Shown here piece after piece: positions 9,248 to 15,863 of a DNA stretch of 50,835 nucleotides. The stretch is from the NCBI GenBank assembly GCA_029432795.1, contig JARNMJ010000030.1, forward strand, positions 1 to 50,835, given 5' to 3'. Positions within the stretch are counted from its first letter, which is position 1, and every line of letters begins with the position of its first letter. The position numbers were made by a program, and so were the translations under genes. Source of the DNA: Pontiellaceae bacterium B12219 (GTDB lineage: Bacteria > Verrucomicrobiota > Kiritimatiellia > Kiritimatiellales > Pontiellaceae). The notes beneath the pieces are model-generated. The model had not been told where the DNA came from. It did not search any database and saw nothing but the letters and a program-made list of their open reading frames with translations.

Positions 9248-10306
9248 ATGAAAAGTATATCAGAAATCGGCTCAAACAGAAAAACTGCAGGTGCGCTCCT
9301 CTTATGCACCATGGTTTTGCCCTGCATCAGTCTGGCTGCAACGGTTACCCCGACGGGAAACGGAAGTTGGGACCAGAATTGGAATAATGCGACAGTTGCA
9401 GGCGGCAGTGGTAATTTACTCCCGTCCGCTTCAGTCCCGGACACCGCAATTATTAATAATAATCGCATTATCAATGTGGACAGTGTTGTCGACATCGTTG
9501 CCGGCTCTGTGATTTTGAACAATCAGAATGGCTCAACAACGACGGCAACGTTGAATATTAACAGCGGCGGCAGTTTGACGACGGGAGTCATTACGGTGTC
9601 TGCGAATGATAATGAAGGAACCCTGAATGTTCAGGGCGGCGCACTGACGGTCACCGATCAGGTTGATATTAGAGCAAACGGAACCTTCAATATGATCAGC
9701 GGCTCTTTTTCGAACAGTGCAACGGGACCCCGAAGCATCACAAAAGATGGTGGCGGTGGCACGTTGAATATCCAAGGAGGCACTTTTACAGCACTGGGTG
9801 CGGCTGCCTCCGATGTGCTCCGGCTGGAGAATGACACGATCAATATCAGTGGAGGAACTGTCAGTCTGACGGGCGGGCAGGTGCTGTTGGCGGATACCAC
9901 CACACTTACCATTGCGGGGGATGCCGCGACGATCAAGCTGGATAATCTGAATATGAATACCGCCGGGCGGGCCGCAACCATTAATTTTAACTTCGATGAG
10001 ACCGGTGTCAGCACGATTAGCAACGATGGTTTTCTTAATCTGGATTTTGCAAAACTGCGGATCGATGGATCCGCCTACACGGGCGGTGCCGCGACGTTTG
10101 ATCTGTTTGATGCCGTCAATGTGGCATCTCTTTCCAGCGATGTCATCGTTACAGGCTTCGGAGTCGAAGGGGTGGACTATACGTTCACACAAAGCACTAC
10201 AGAGAATATTGTGCAGTTGAAGGTCATCCCAGAGCCGGCGACACTCGGCCTGATTGGCGCATTTGGCGGCGGGATGCTGTTTATACGGCGCAGATTTCTA
10301 ATCTAA
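9248..10306 (+). CDS. PEP-CTERM sorted beta-repeat surface protein
   Basis: The protein has 352 residues. ATG 9248 follows GGAG at a normal distance, and an N-terminal signal peptide ends near SLAA. The body is built of glycine-, serine- and asparagine-rich repeats (GGSLTTG, GTLNVQGG, GTFNMISG) typical of a secreted beta-solenoid. The C-terminus is a PEP-CTERM signal: PEPATLGL, a hydrophobic stretch, then a basic RRR end. Proteins with this signal are normally processed by an exosortase and placed in or beyond the outer envelope. The gene stands alone between the sulfatase and a bidirectional terminator. The location is well supported; the molecular role is unknown. No exosortase gene lies in this window. 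Confidence 0.85.
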   Translation: MKSISEIGSNRKTAGALLLCTMVLPCISLAATVTPTGNGSWDQNWNNATVAGGSGNLLPSASVPDTAIINNNRIINVDSVVDIVAGSVILNNQNGSTTTATLNINSGGSLTTGVITVSANDNEGTLNVQGGALTVTDQVDIRANGTFNMISGSFSNSATGPRSITKDGGGGTLNIQGGTFTALGAAASDVLRLENDTINISGGTVSLTGGQVLLADTTTLTIAGDAATIKLDNLNMNTAGRAATINFNFDETGVSTISNDGFLNLDFAKLRIDGSAYTGGAATFDLFDAVNVASLSSDVIVTGFGVEGVDYTFTQSTTENIVQLKVIPEPATLGLIGAFGGGMLFIRRRFLI

Positions 10307-10334
10307 CCGAATTCACACCTTTCGCATTGAAAAA

Positions 10335-10366
10335 GGCTGCATGTTTTTCAACATGCAGCCTTTTTT
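10335..10366. terminator. Bidirectional rho-independent terminator
   Basis: GGCTGCATGTT (10335-10345) pairs with 10350-10360 across a 4-base loop. It is followed by six T on the + strand and preceded by A residues that serve the other strand. It lies between the convergent PEP-CTERM and sod genes. Confidence 0.9.
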
Positions 10367-10405
10367 ACGGGCCTGCCGAAACAGGCCGGATTTCAGGAAG
10401 TACGA

Positions 10406-11020
10406 TTAAACTTTAGCGTACAGTTCGCCGACTTTTTCCCAGTTCACTACGTTGAAAAACGCATTGATGTAATCCGGGCGACGGTTCTGGTAATGCAGGT
10501 AATACGCGTGTTCCCAAACGTCGAGTCCAAGGATTGGAAGTCCGTCGCATGCGACGTCTTTCATCAGCGGATTATCCTGATTCGGGGTGGAGCAGACGCT
10601 GAGCTTTCCGGCATCGTTTTTACAGAGCCAGGCCCAGCCGGAGCCGAAGCGTGTGGCCGCGGCTTTGCTGAATGCATCTTTAAAACCGTCGATACTTCCG
10701 AATGAATCGTTGAGCGCTGCAAGCAGATCGCCGGTAGGTGCGCCGCCATTCGGGCTCATGATTTCCCAGAAGAAAGAGTGGTTGGCGTGTCCGCCGCCAT
10801 TGTTTCGAACAGCCGTTCGTTTAGCTTCCGGAACTTCGTCGAGGCGGGCGCAGAGTTCGCATACGGGAAGGTCTGCCAGCGCAGTTCCTTCAAGCGCCGC
10901 ATTCACGTTGTTCACGTAAGCCTGATGATGTTTGGTGTGATGGATTTCCATCGTGCGGGCGTCGATATAGGGCTCCAATGCATCATATGCATAGGGTAAG
11001 GCGGGTAATTCATATGCCAT
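10406..11020 (-). CDS. sodA: Superoxide dismutase, Mn/Fe family (Mn-type)
   Basis: The enzyme converts superoxide to peroxide and oxygen in the cytoplasm. It has 204 residues, the usual size. The four metal ligands are in place: His27 (MEIHHTKH), His81 ([11 protein letters not shown]), Asp167 and His171 (DVWEHAYY). Gly in NGGGH and Gln in TPNQDNP favour manganese over iron, but some members use either metal. GGAGG stands seven bases before the ATG. The gene is alone, with a shared terminator downstream, and no signal peptide is visible. Confidence 0.95.
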   Translation of the reverse strand: MAYELPALPYAYDALEPYIDARTMEIHHTKHHQAYVNNVNAALEGTALADLPVCELCARLDEVPEAKRTAVRNNGGGHANHSFFWEIMSPNGGAPTGDLLAALNDSFGSIDGFKDAFSKAAATRFGSGWAWLCKNDAGKLSVCSTPNQDNPLMKDVACDGLPILGLDVWEHAYYLHYQNRRPDYINAFFNVVNWEKVGELYAKV

Positions 11021-11051
11021 AATAAACCTCCAATACGTTGTTTTAACTGCC

Positions 11052-11082
11052 GCTATAATGAATTGAATGGAGTGGAAGTCAA
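11052..11082 (-). promoter_or_regulatory. Possible sod promoter
   Basis: On the minus strand, TTGACT (complement of 11077-11082) is followed 19 bases later by TATAGC (complement of 11052-11057), 31 bases upstream of the sod start. The spacing is long for a sigma-70-type promoter, so this is only a candidate. Confidence 0.3.
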
Positions 11083-11154
11083 ATTAAATAGAACTAAAAT
11101 GGTATTAAATTGAGGCGCCGGGTGATAGGAGCAGGGCTTTAGGGTTGAATTAAT

Positions 11155-11169
11155 TTCCAATCCTTGGAA
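11155..11169. repeat. Interspersed palindrome, intergenic copy (TTCCAATCCTTGGAA)
   Basis: An exact member of the TTCCA-N5-TGGAA family, between the divergent sod and tyrA genes and 54 bases upstream of the tyrA ATG. Confidence 0.8.
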
Positions 11170-11223
11170 AATGGCCGCTCAATTTTTGAAGACCCGTCAT
11201 TCGGGATAACGGTTGGAACCGAC

Positions 11224-12105
11224 ATGGACCATACACAGAAAATATCAATTTTAGGATTAGGACTGATGGGCGCTTCATTAGCCCTCGGCTTGAAAAAGCG
11301 CGGGTTCTCCGGCGAAATCAGCGGCTATGCCCGGCGGGAGGAAACCCGGTTCCAGGCCCTGGAAAACGGGGTGGTGGATGCGGTTTTTTCCGATCCGAAG
11401 GATGCGGTTCGCGAAGCGCATATTGTGGTCATCTGTGTTCCGATCTGGTCCATTGCCAAACTGGCGGGCGAGATTGCCGGCGCGCTGAAATCGGGCGCGG
11501 TGGTGACAGATGTCGGAAGTACCAAATCTGAACTGCTGAAAACGCTTCAAACGATTTTCCAACCTTTGGAAGCATATTTTGTGGGGTCGCACCCCATTGC
11601 CGGCTCCGAAAAAACGGGGCTTCACGCGGGGGATCCGGATCTCTATGAAGGCCGTTTAACCGTTGTATGTCCTTCCTGCGATACACCAGCAGCCGCGGAG
11701 CTGGCCGTTAGCAGGCTTTGGGCTTCGGCGGGGTCGGAAGTTGTGGAAATGTCGCCGGAACAGCATGATGCCATGCTGGCCTCGACCAGTCATCTGCCGC
11801 ATATGATTGCCGCCGCGTTGGCTCGCTCGGTGGCCGACGGGAACCCCGGGGAAAAAGCTGATTTCTGCGGTACGGGCTTTAAGGATACCACGCGCGTCGC
11901 CTCCGGGTCGGCGGATATGTGGGTCGACATTATTGATACGAACCGAGCAGCCCTTGAAACAGAGCTGGATCGTTTTCATACCGAACTTCAGGGATTGATT
12001 AAAATTCTGCGCAGCGGTAACGGTGACGATATTCGTAAATGGCTTGAAGATGCGCGGGATGACCGCGACGAAATTTTAAAACTGAATAAATTTCTAAAGA
12101 GGTGA
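11224..12105 (+). CDS. tyrA: Prephenate dehydrogenase
   Basis: The enzyme makes 4-hydroxyphenylpyruvate from prephenate for tyrosine synthesis (an arogenate-specific form is possible). I take ATG 11224 as the start: the frame is open to a TTG at 11164, but those 20 residues precede the Rossmann fold and read through the intergenic palindrome. The product has 293 residues, normal for the family. The NAD site is GLGLMGAS near the N-terminus; DVGSTKSEL, GSHPIAGSEKTG and TSHLPHMIAAAL are the family active-site motifs. It overlaps or abuts aroA, making a shikimate and aromatic operon. Exact palindromes at 11350-11364 and 11557-11571 encode FQALE and FQPLE. Confidence 0.92.
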   Translation: MDHTQKISILGLGLMGASLALGLKKRGFSGEISGYARREETRFQALENGVVDAVFSDPKDAVREAHIVVICVPIWSIAKLAGEIAGALKSGAVVTDVGSTKSELLKTLQTIFQPLEAYFVGSHPIAGSEKTGLHAGDPDLYEGRLTVVCPSCDTPAAAELAVSRLWASAGSEVVEMSPEQHDAMLASTSHLPHMIAAALARSVADGNPGEKADFCGTGFKDTTRVASGSADMWVDIIDTNRAALETELDRFHTELQGLIKILRSGNGDDIRKWLEDARDDRDEILKLNKFLKR

Positions 12106-12108
12106 AAC

Positions 12109-13479
12109 TTGAACCCAGAAACTGGAAACCTGAAACAAGAAGCGTCGCAAACCGACGAATCGGAAATTAAAAATCGGAAATCAAAAATTGTTCACCCAGC
12201 GCAGCTGGAGGGAACGGTTAAGGTTCCGGGCGATAAGAGTATTTCACAGCGCGTGGCCATGTTGGCCTCGTTGGCGGATGGTACATCGAAGGTAACGGGC
12301 TACCTCAACGGCGAAGATGCGCGCAGCACGCTTTCGGCTATGGAACAGATGGGGGCCAAAGCTGAATTTAAGGATGACGTTTTATACATTACCGGTGTGG
12401 CGGGTGAATTACAGACGCCGCTCGAACCGTTGGATATGGGCAACTCGGGAACCGGGACGCGTCTGCTCGCCGGTATTGTGGCGGGGTCGGGCATTGAAGC
12501 CTCGATGATTGGTGATGATTCGCTTTCTTCGCGACCGATGGGACGCATTCGGCATCCGCTGGAACTGATGGGCGCGAGCATTGGGCTCACGGGAAAACGC
12601 GGCACGTTGCCGATGATGATTGCCGGCGGAAATCTGAAGGGAATCGGCTATCTGCTTCCGATGGCTTCGGCACAGGTTAAATCCTGCGTGTTGCTGGCCG
12701 GGCTGTTTGCGGATGGAAAAACGACGGTGGTTGAACCGCGGCCGACGCGTGACCATACCGAAAAACTGTTTCAGGCTCTGGATCTTCCGATCGCCATTAA
12801 CGGATTGGAAATTTCAATCGAAGGCTTTGGTAAAACGGGGCCGCGCTATAAAGCGCGTGATTTTGTGGTGCCGAGCGATTTTTCTTCCGCATCCTTCTGG
12901 ATTGTGGCTGTTGCGGCGCGGCCGGGTGCGGAATTGGTGATTGAAAACGTCGGATTGAATCCGCGGCGTACGGCGCTGCTGGATGTTATGAAACGTATGG
13001 GCGCGGATATTGAAGTCACAGTGACGGAAGCGAAGGGCGATCCGATCGGAAACATTAAAGTGTGCGGAGCGCAGTTGAAAGGGACCGTGATTGAAGGCGA
13101 TGAAATCCCGAACCTGATCGACGAACTGCCGATTCTTGCGGTGGCCGGTGCGTTGGCGGAAGGACAGACTGATATTCGGGATGCGGCGGAATTGCGCGTG
13201 AAGGAATCGGACCGTATTGCAGAGATGGTGAAGAATCTGAAACTCTTCGGTGTTGAGGTGGAAGAAAAAGAAGATGGCATGATTGTAACCGGTCCGACGC
13301 AACTGAAAACGCCGGATGCGGTGATTGACAGTCATGGCGACCATCGGATTGCAATGTCGGTTGCCATTCTCAATACGTTCAGCGATGGACCGATTACGAT
13401 TGATAAAGTCGGTTGTGTGGATACCTCGTATCCGGAATTCTGGCAGCATATGGAAGCGCTCGGCGGGCGGGTCGGATAA
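12109..13479 (+). CDS. aroA: 3-phosphoshikimate 1-carboxyvinyltransferase (EPSP synthase)
   Basis: The enzyme joins phosphoenolpyruvate to shikimate 3-phosphate, the sixth step of the shikimate pathway. It has 456 residues counted from TTG 12109. No ATG or GTG lies between there and the conserved core, and AGAGGTG at the end of tyrA serves as its ribosome site. The core begins with KVPGDKSISQR, then GNSGTGTRLL, SSRPMGRIRHPLE, DELPILAVAG, KESDRI and GDHRIAMS. The first 28 or so residues are hydrophilic, lie outside the fold and are encoded by AT-rich, partly repeated DNA. It sits three bases after tyrA and upstream of cmk. Confidence 0.93.
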   Translation: MNPETGNLKQEASQTDESEIKNRKSKIVHPAQLEGTVKVPGDKSISQRVAMLASLADGTSKVTGYLNGEDARSTLSAMEQMGAKAEFKDDVLYITGVAGELQTPLEPLDMGNSGTGTRLLAGIVAGSGIEASMIGDDSLSSRPMGRIRHPLELMGASIGLTGKRGTLPMMIAGGNLKGIGYLLPMASAQVKSCVLLAGLFADGKTTVVEPRPTRDHTEKLFQALDLPIAINGLEISIEGFGKTGPRYKARDFVVPSDFSSASFWIVAVAARPGAELVIENVGLNPRRTALLDVMKRMGADIEVTVTEAKGDPIGNIKVCGAQLKGTVIEGDEIPNLIDELPILAVAGALAEGQTDIRDAAELRVKESDRIAEMVKNLKLFGVEVEEKEDGMIVTGPTQLKTPDAVIDSHGDHRIAMSVAILNTFSDGPITIDKVGCVDTSYPEFWQHMEALGGRVG

Positions 13480-13510
13480 GCGGTAAAACTAAAATTTAGG
13501 TGGAGAGAAC

Positions 13511-14173
13511 ATGAGTAAGACAATTGCAATTGACGGGCCGTCGGCTTCGGGAAAATCATCGGTATCCAAAGGGGTGGCCGCTGAACTGGGCTTTATTTAT
13601 GTTGATTCCGGTGCGCTGTACCGCGGGGTAACCTGGCAGGCCGTTCGGAAAGGTGTTGATGTAACGAATGCCGAAGCGGTCGTGAACCTGCTCCACGATT
13701 CCGACTGGGATTTCTTTATTCAGGACGGGGCTTCCACGTTTTCGATTGATGGCGATGTGCCGGTGCAGGAGTTGCGGGAAAAAGAGGTTCGGGAAAATGT
13801 GGCGCATGTGGCGGTTATTCCCGAAATTCGGAAGTTCGTGGTGGAAAGTCTCCAATCGCTGGAACATTTCGGTTCGCTGGTGATGGAAGGCCGGGATATT
13901 GGAACGGTTGTTTTTCCCGATTCCCCGTATAAATTTTATCTGGATGCCGACCCGGAAGAGCGGGCCATGCGGCGTTACCGTGAACTGGTGGCCGCCGGTG
14001 AAAGTGAAAAGGCGGAAGAGGTGATGGAAAGCCTGAAAAAGCGCGATAAGATTGATTCAACGCGCAAGGTTGATCCGCTGACGGTTGCACCGGGGGCACA
14101 GGTCATTGACAGCACTTCGATGTCGCTCGAAGAAGTGATTCAAACAGTCGTGAATTTTGTGAGGGCGGACTGA
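13511..14173 (+). CDS. cmk: Cytidylate kinase
   Basis: The enzyme phosphorylates CMP and dCMP in the cytoplasm. It has 220 residues and starts with the P-loop GPSASGKSS, followed by VDSGALYRG and later MEGRDIGTVVFP and RDKIDSTRKVDPL, all typical of Cmk. GGTGGAG precedes ATG 13511. It lies 31 bases after aroA, a neighbourhood found in many bacteria, and its stop overlaps the plsC start (TGATG). A near match to the palindrome (one change) is at 13850-13864. Confidence 0.95.
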   Translation: MSKTIAIDGPSASGKSSVSKGVAAELGFIYVDSGALYRGVTWQAVRKGVDVTNAEAVVNLLHDSDWDFFIQDGASTFSIDGDVPVQELREKEVRENVAHVAVIPEIRKFVVESLQSLEHFGSLVMEGRDIGTVVFPDSPYKFYLDADPEERAMRRYRELVAAGESEKAEEVMESLKKRDKIDSTRKVDPLTVAPGAQVIDSTSMSLEEVIQTVVNFVRAD

Positions 14174-14829
14174 TGGCCAATGAATTGGTGAAATATGAAG
14201 CGATGGCTGATATGCGGATCTATCAGGCATCGACTCGGATATTTAAGCTGTTTCTACTGATCTGGCATCGGTTGAAAATTCGCGGTGCGGAAAATATTCC
14301 GAAAGAAGGCGGCGTATTGATTGCCTCGAATCACGCCAGTTTTCTCGATCCCCCCGTCGTGGGCGTGGGGTATCGCGGTCGTCCGGTTCATTTCATGGCG
14401 CGCGATACACTTTGGAATTCAAAATTCGGTTCGTGGTGGATGAATAAAGTCGGTTGTATTCCGGTTTCGCGCGGGACGGGCGACATTAAAGCGCTCAAAC
14501 TGACCATCAAAGCGCTGAAAGAAGGCAAAGCCGTTTCTATGTTTCCCGAAGGAACGCGTACTGAAAACGGTGAACTGCAGGAGGCCAAAGGGGGCATTGC
14601 CTTCATCATCGAAAAATCCGGGTGTGTCGTGGTGCCGGCTTATATTGACGGAAGTTATAAGGCGCACCCGAAAGGGACAAAATTTATTAAACCCTGCAAG
14701 GTGAGCATTACTTTCGGAAAACCGATTACACAGGAAGAATTTCAGGCATTGGGTTCGGGACGCGAGGCGTACGATGCGCATGCCGCGCTGATCATGCAAC
14801 GTATTGCGGACCTGAAGAATAAGGGGTAA
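14173..14829 (+). CDS. plsC: 1-acyl-sn-glycerol-3-phosphate acyltransferase
   Basis: The enzyme adds the second acyl chain to lysophosphatidic acid in membrane phospholipid synthesis. It has 218 residues. The catalytic motif is NHASFLD (NHX4D type), and the glycerol-phosphate site is FPEGTRTENG. An amphipathic or hydrophobic segment precedes the first motif. Its start overlaps the cmk stop, so the two are translationally coupled. The same pairing of cmk and plsC is known in other phyla. The exact acyl acceptor is assumed from the family. Confidence 0.88.
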   Translation: MANELVKYEAMADMRIYQASTRIFKLFLLIWHRLKIRGAENIPKEGGVLIASNHASFLDPPVVGVGYRGRPVHFMARDTLWNSKFGSWWMNKVGCIPVSRGTGDIKALKLTIKALKEGKAVSMFPEGTRTENGELQEAKGGIAFIIEKSGCVVVPAYIDGSYKAHPKGTKFIKPCKVSITFGKPITQEEFQALGSGREAYDAHAALIMQRIADLKNKG

Positions 14830-14870
14830 TTCACCGGTGCAGGCCGCCGGAGTGTGCGATTGCCGAAACC

Positions 14871-14905
14871 TCGAAGCCATCATTCCAAAAGAGTGATGGC
14901 TTCGA
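14871..14905. terminator. Hairpin at the end of the tyrA-aroA-cmk-plsC operon
   Basis: TCGAAGCCATCA (14871-14882) pairs with 14894-14905, a 12 bp perfect stem with an 11-base loop, between the convergent plsC and the small basic gene. No T-run follows, so it may need Rho or act as an RNA stabiliser. Confidence 0.6.
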
Positions 14906-14927
14906 ACATTCAGTATAAATGCATTTT

Positions 14928-15050
14928 TTATGCACTGTAATCTTTGGTGGCCGCTTTTGCTTTTTTAGCCTGTCGTTTTTCTTTCAGGGTGAGTTGGGGT
15001 TTCTTTTTCTGTTCTTTCTTCCCGTGGTCCTTTTTTCCTCGGTCACTCAT
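14928..15050 (-). CDS. Very small lysine-rich protein (40 aa)
   Basis: The frame is open further upstream, but ATG at 15050 has GGAGAG seven bases before it and begins the conserved-looking part. The product starts MSDRGKKDHGKKEQKKK and continues LTLKEKRQAKKAKAA, so about a third of it is lysine. Short basic proteins of this pattern (an MSDRG-K start, then LTxKEKRxxKK) occur as hypothetical genes in Verrucomicrobia and relatives. Their charge suggests RNA, ribosome or DNA binding, but the function is unknown. No membrane segment or signal peptide is present. Confidence 0.6.
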   Translation of the reverse strand: MSDRGKKDHGKKEQKKKPQLTLKEKRQAKKAKAATKDYSA

Positions 15051-15183
15051 CTTGCGCTCTCCGTTGGTCTGTCGTTCAGGTTGCCCTCTGTTTTCAAGGG
15101 GGGATTTTATCCGCCGTTTATAAATACGCAATCTATTCTTTTGGAGGGCCGGGTGCGTATCCTCTGCTTCAGATGAACATTGA

Positions 15184-15210
15184 CTTGACCAACTTGACCA
15201 ACTAGATTGG
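15184..15210. promoter_or_regulatory. Tandem repeats upstream of the antitoxin gene (possible operator)
   Basis: CTTGACCAA occurs twice in direct succession (15184-15192 and 15193-15201). The second copy runs into an inverted repeat, CCAA-5-TTGG (15198-15210), 16 bases before the antitoxin ATG. Repeats in this position are typical binding sites of Phd-type antitoxins that repress their own operon. Confidence 0.5.
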
Positions 15211-15225
15211 TTCCTGAGGTTGGAA

Positions 15226-15474
15226 ATGAAAAATCGGGTTAATATTTACGAGGCAAAGACACATCTTTCCGAGCTGATAAAAAAAGTCCAGGAAACCGGC
15301 GAGCCTTATACCATCTGCAAGAATAACAAGCCGGTGGTGGATATTGTGGCGCATAAGGACGTTGCGAAAGACTTCGACCCGTTGAAACAGGACCCGAAGC
15401 TGAAGGGCTCAGCCGTTTATCTTTGCGATCCACTGGAATCGACAGAAGACCTCTGGCCTGAGGAATATCGCTGA
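15226..15474 (+). CDS. Antitoxin, Phd/YefM family
   Basis: The 82-residue protein begins MKNRVNIYEAKTHLSELIKK, the usual Phd/YefM N-terminus that binds operator DNA; the C-terminal half should wrap the toxin. I use ATG 15226; a TTG six bases upstream is in frame but lies in the ribosome-site region (GAGG). The toxin gene starts on the last base of this stop (TGATG), the tight coupling expected of a toxin-antitoxin pair. It would neutralise the PIN-domain RNase and repress its own promoter through the upstream repeats. Confidence 0.88.
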   Translation: MKNRVNIYEAKTHLSELIKKVQETGEPYTICKNNKPVVDIVAHKDVAKDFDPLKQDPKLKGSAVYLCDPLESTEDLWPEEYR

Positions 15475-15863
15475 TGCTGTTGCTGGATACGCATGCACTG
15501 ATTTGGCTGGCAACCGATTTGACTCAACTGACTGATGTGGCGAAAGCGGCTATTCGCTCCCATGCTTTGGAACTGCACGTGTCTTCAATTACAGCGTTGG
15601 AAATCAGTTTGCTGACGCAATGCGGAAAATTGGAGTGGGGAAAAAATCCACTTTCCCGTTTTCAGCGGGCCCTGGAACATCATGGTATAAATGAAGTGCC
15701 GATCGATTCTGCGATTGCCTGGGAATCAGGGCAATTGCCGTCCATTCACCGGGACCCGTTTGACCGAATCATTATTGCAACGGCCATGGAGCACAAAATG
15801 ACGATTTTGACAAAAGACCGGATCATTCCAACCTATCCGAAAATAAAGGCGGTATGGGAATGA
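15474..15863 (+). CDS. PIN-domain toxin, VapC-like RNase
   Basis: The 129-residue protein is a Mg-dependent endoribonuclease of the PIN family, expected to cleave RNA and arrest growth when unpaired. Acidic active-site residues are visible: Asp5 in LLDTHALIW, Glu in SSITALEISLL, and Asp in HRDPFDRIIIATA. A Phd-like partner rather than VapB is common for this subgroup. It starts within the antitoxin stop and its own stop overlaps the recQ start, so it is wired into the recQ transcript. All key motifs are intact. Confidence 0.9.
   Translation: MLLLDTHALIWLATDLTQLTDVAKAAIRSHALELHVSSITALEISLLTQCGKLEWGKNPLSRFQRALEHHGINEVPIDSAIAWESGQLPSIHRDPFDRIIIATAMEHKMTILTKDRIIPTYPKIKAVWE

Noticed and set aside
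11164-11223. TTG start giving TyrA 20 more residues
   Set aside because: The extra codons read through the intergenic palindrome and lie ahead of the Rossmann fold; ATG 11224 fits family length.
12814-13449. Minus-strand open frame opposite aroA
   Set aside because: Composition is that of a reversed coding frame; aroA motifs occupy the other strand.
15184-15201. CTTGACCAA tandem copies as the start of a CRISPR array
   Set aside because: Only two 9-base units with no spacers.
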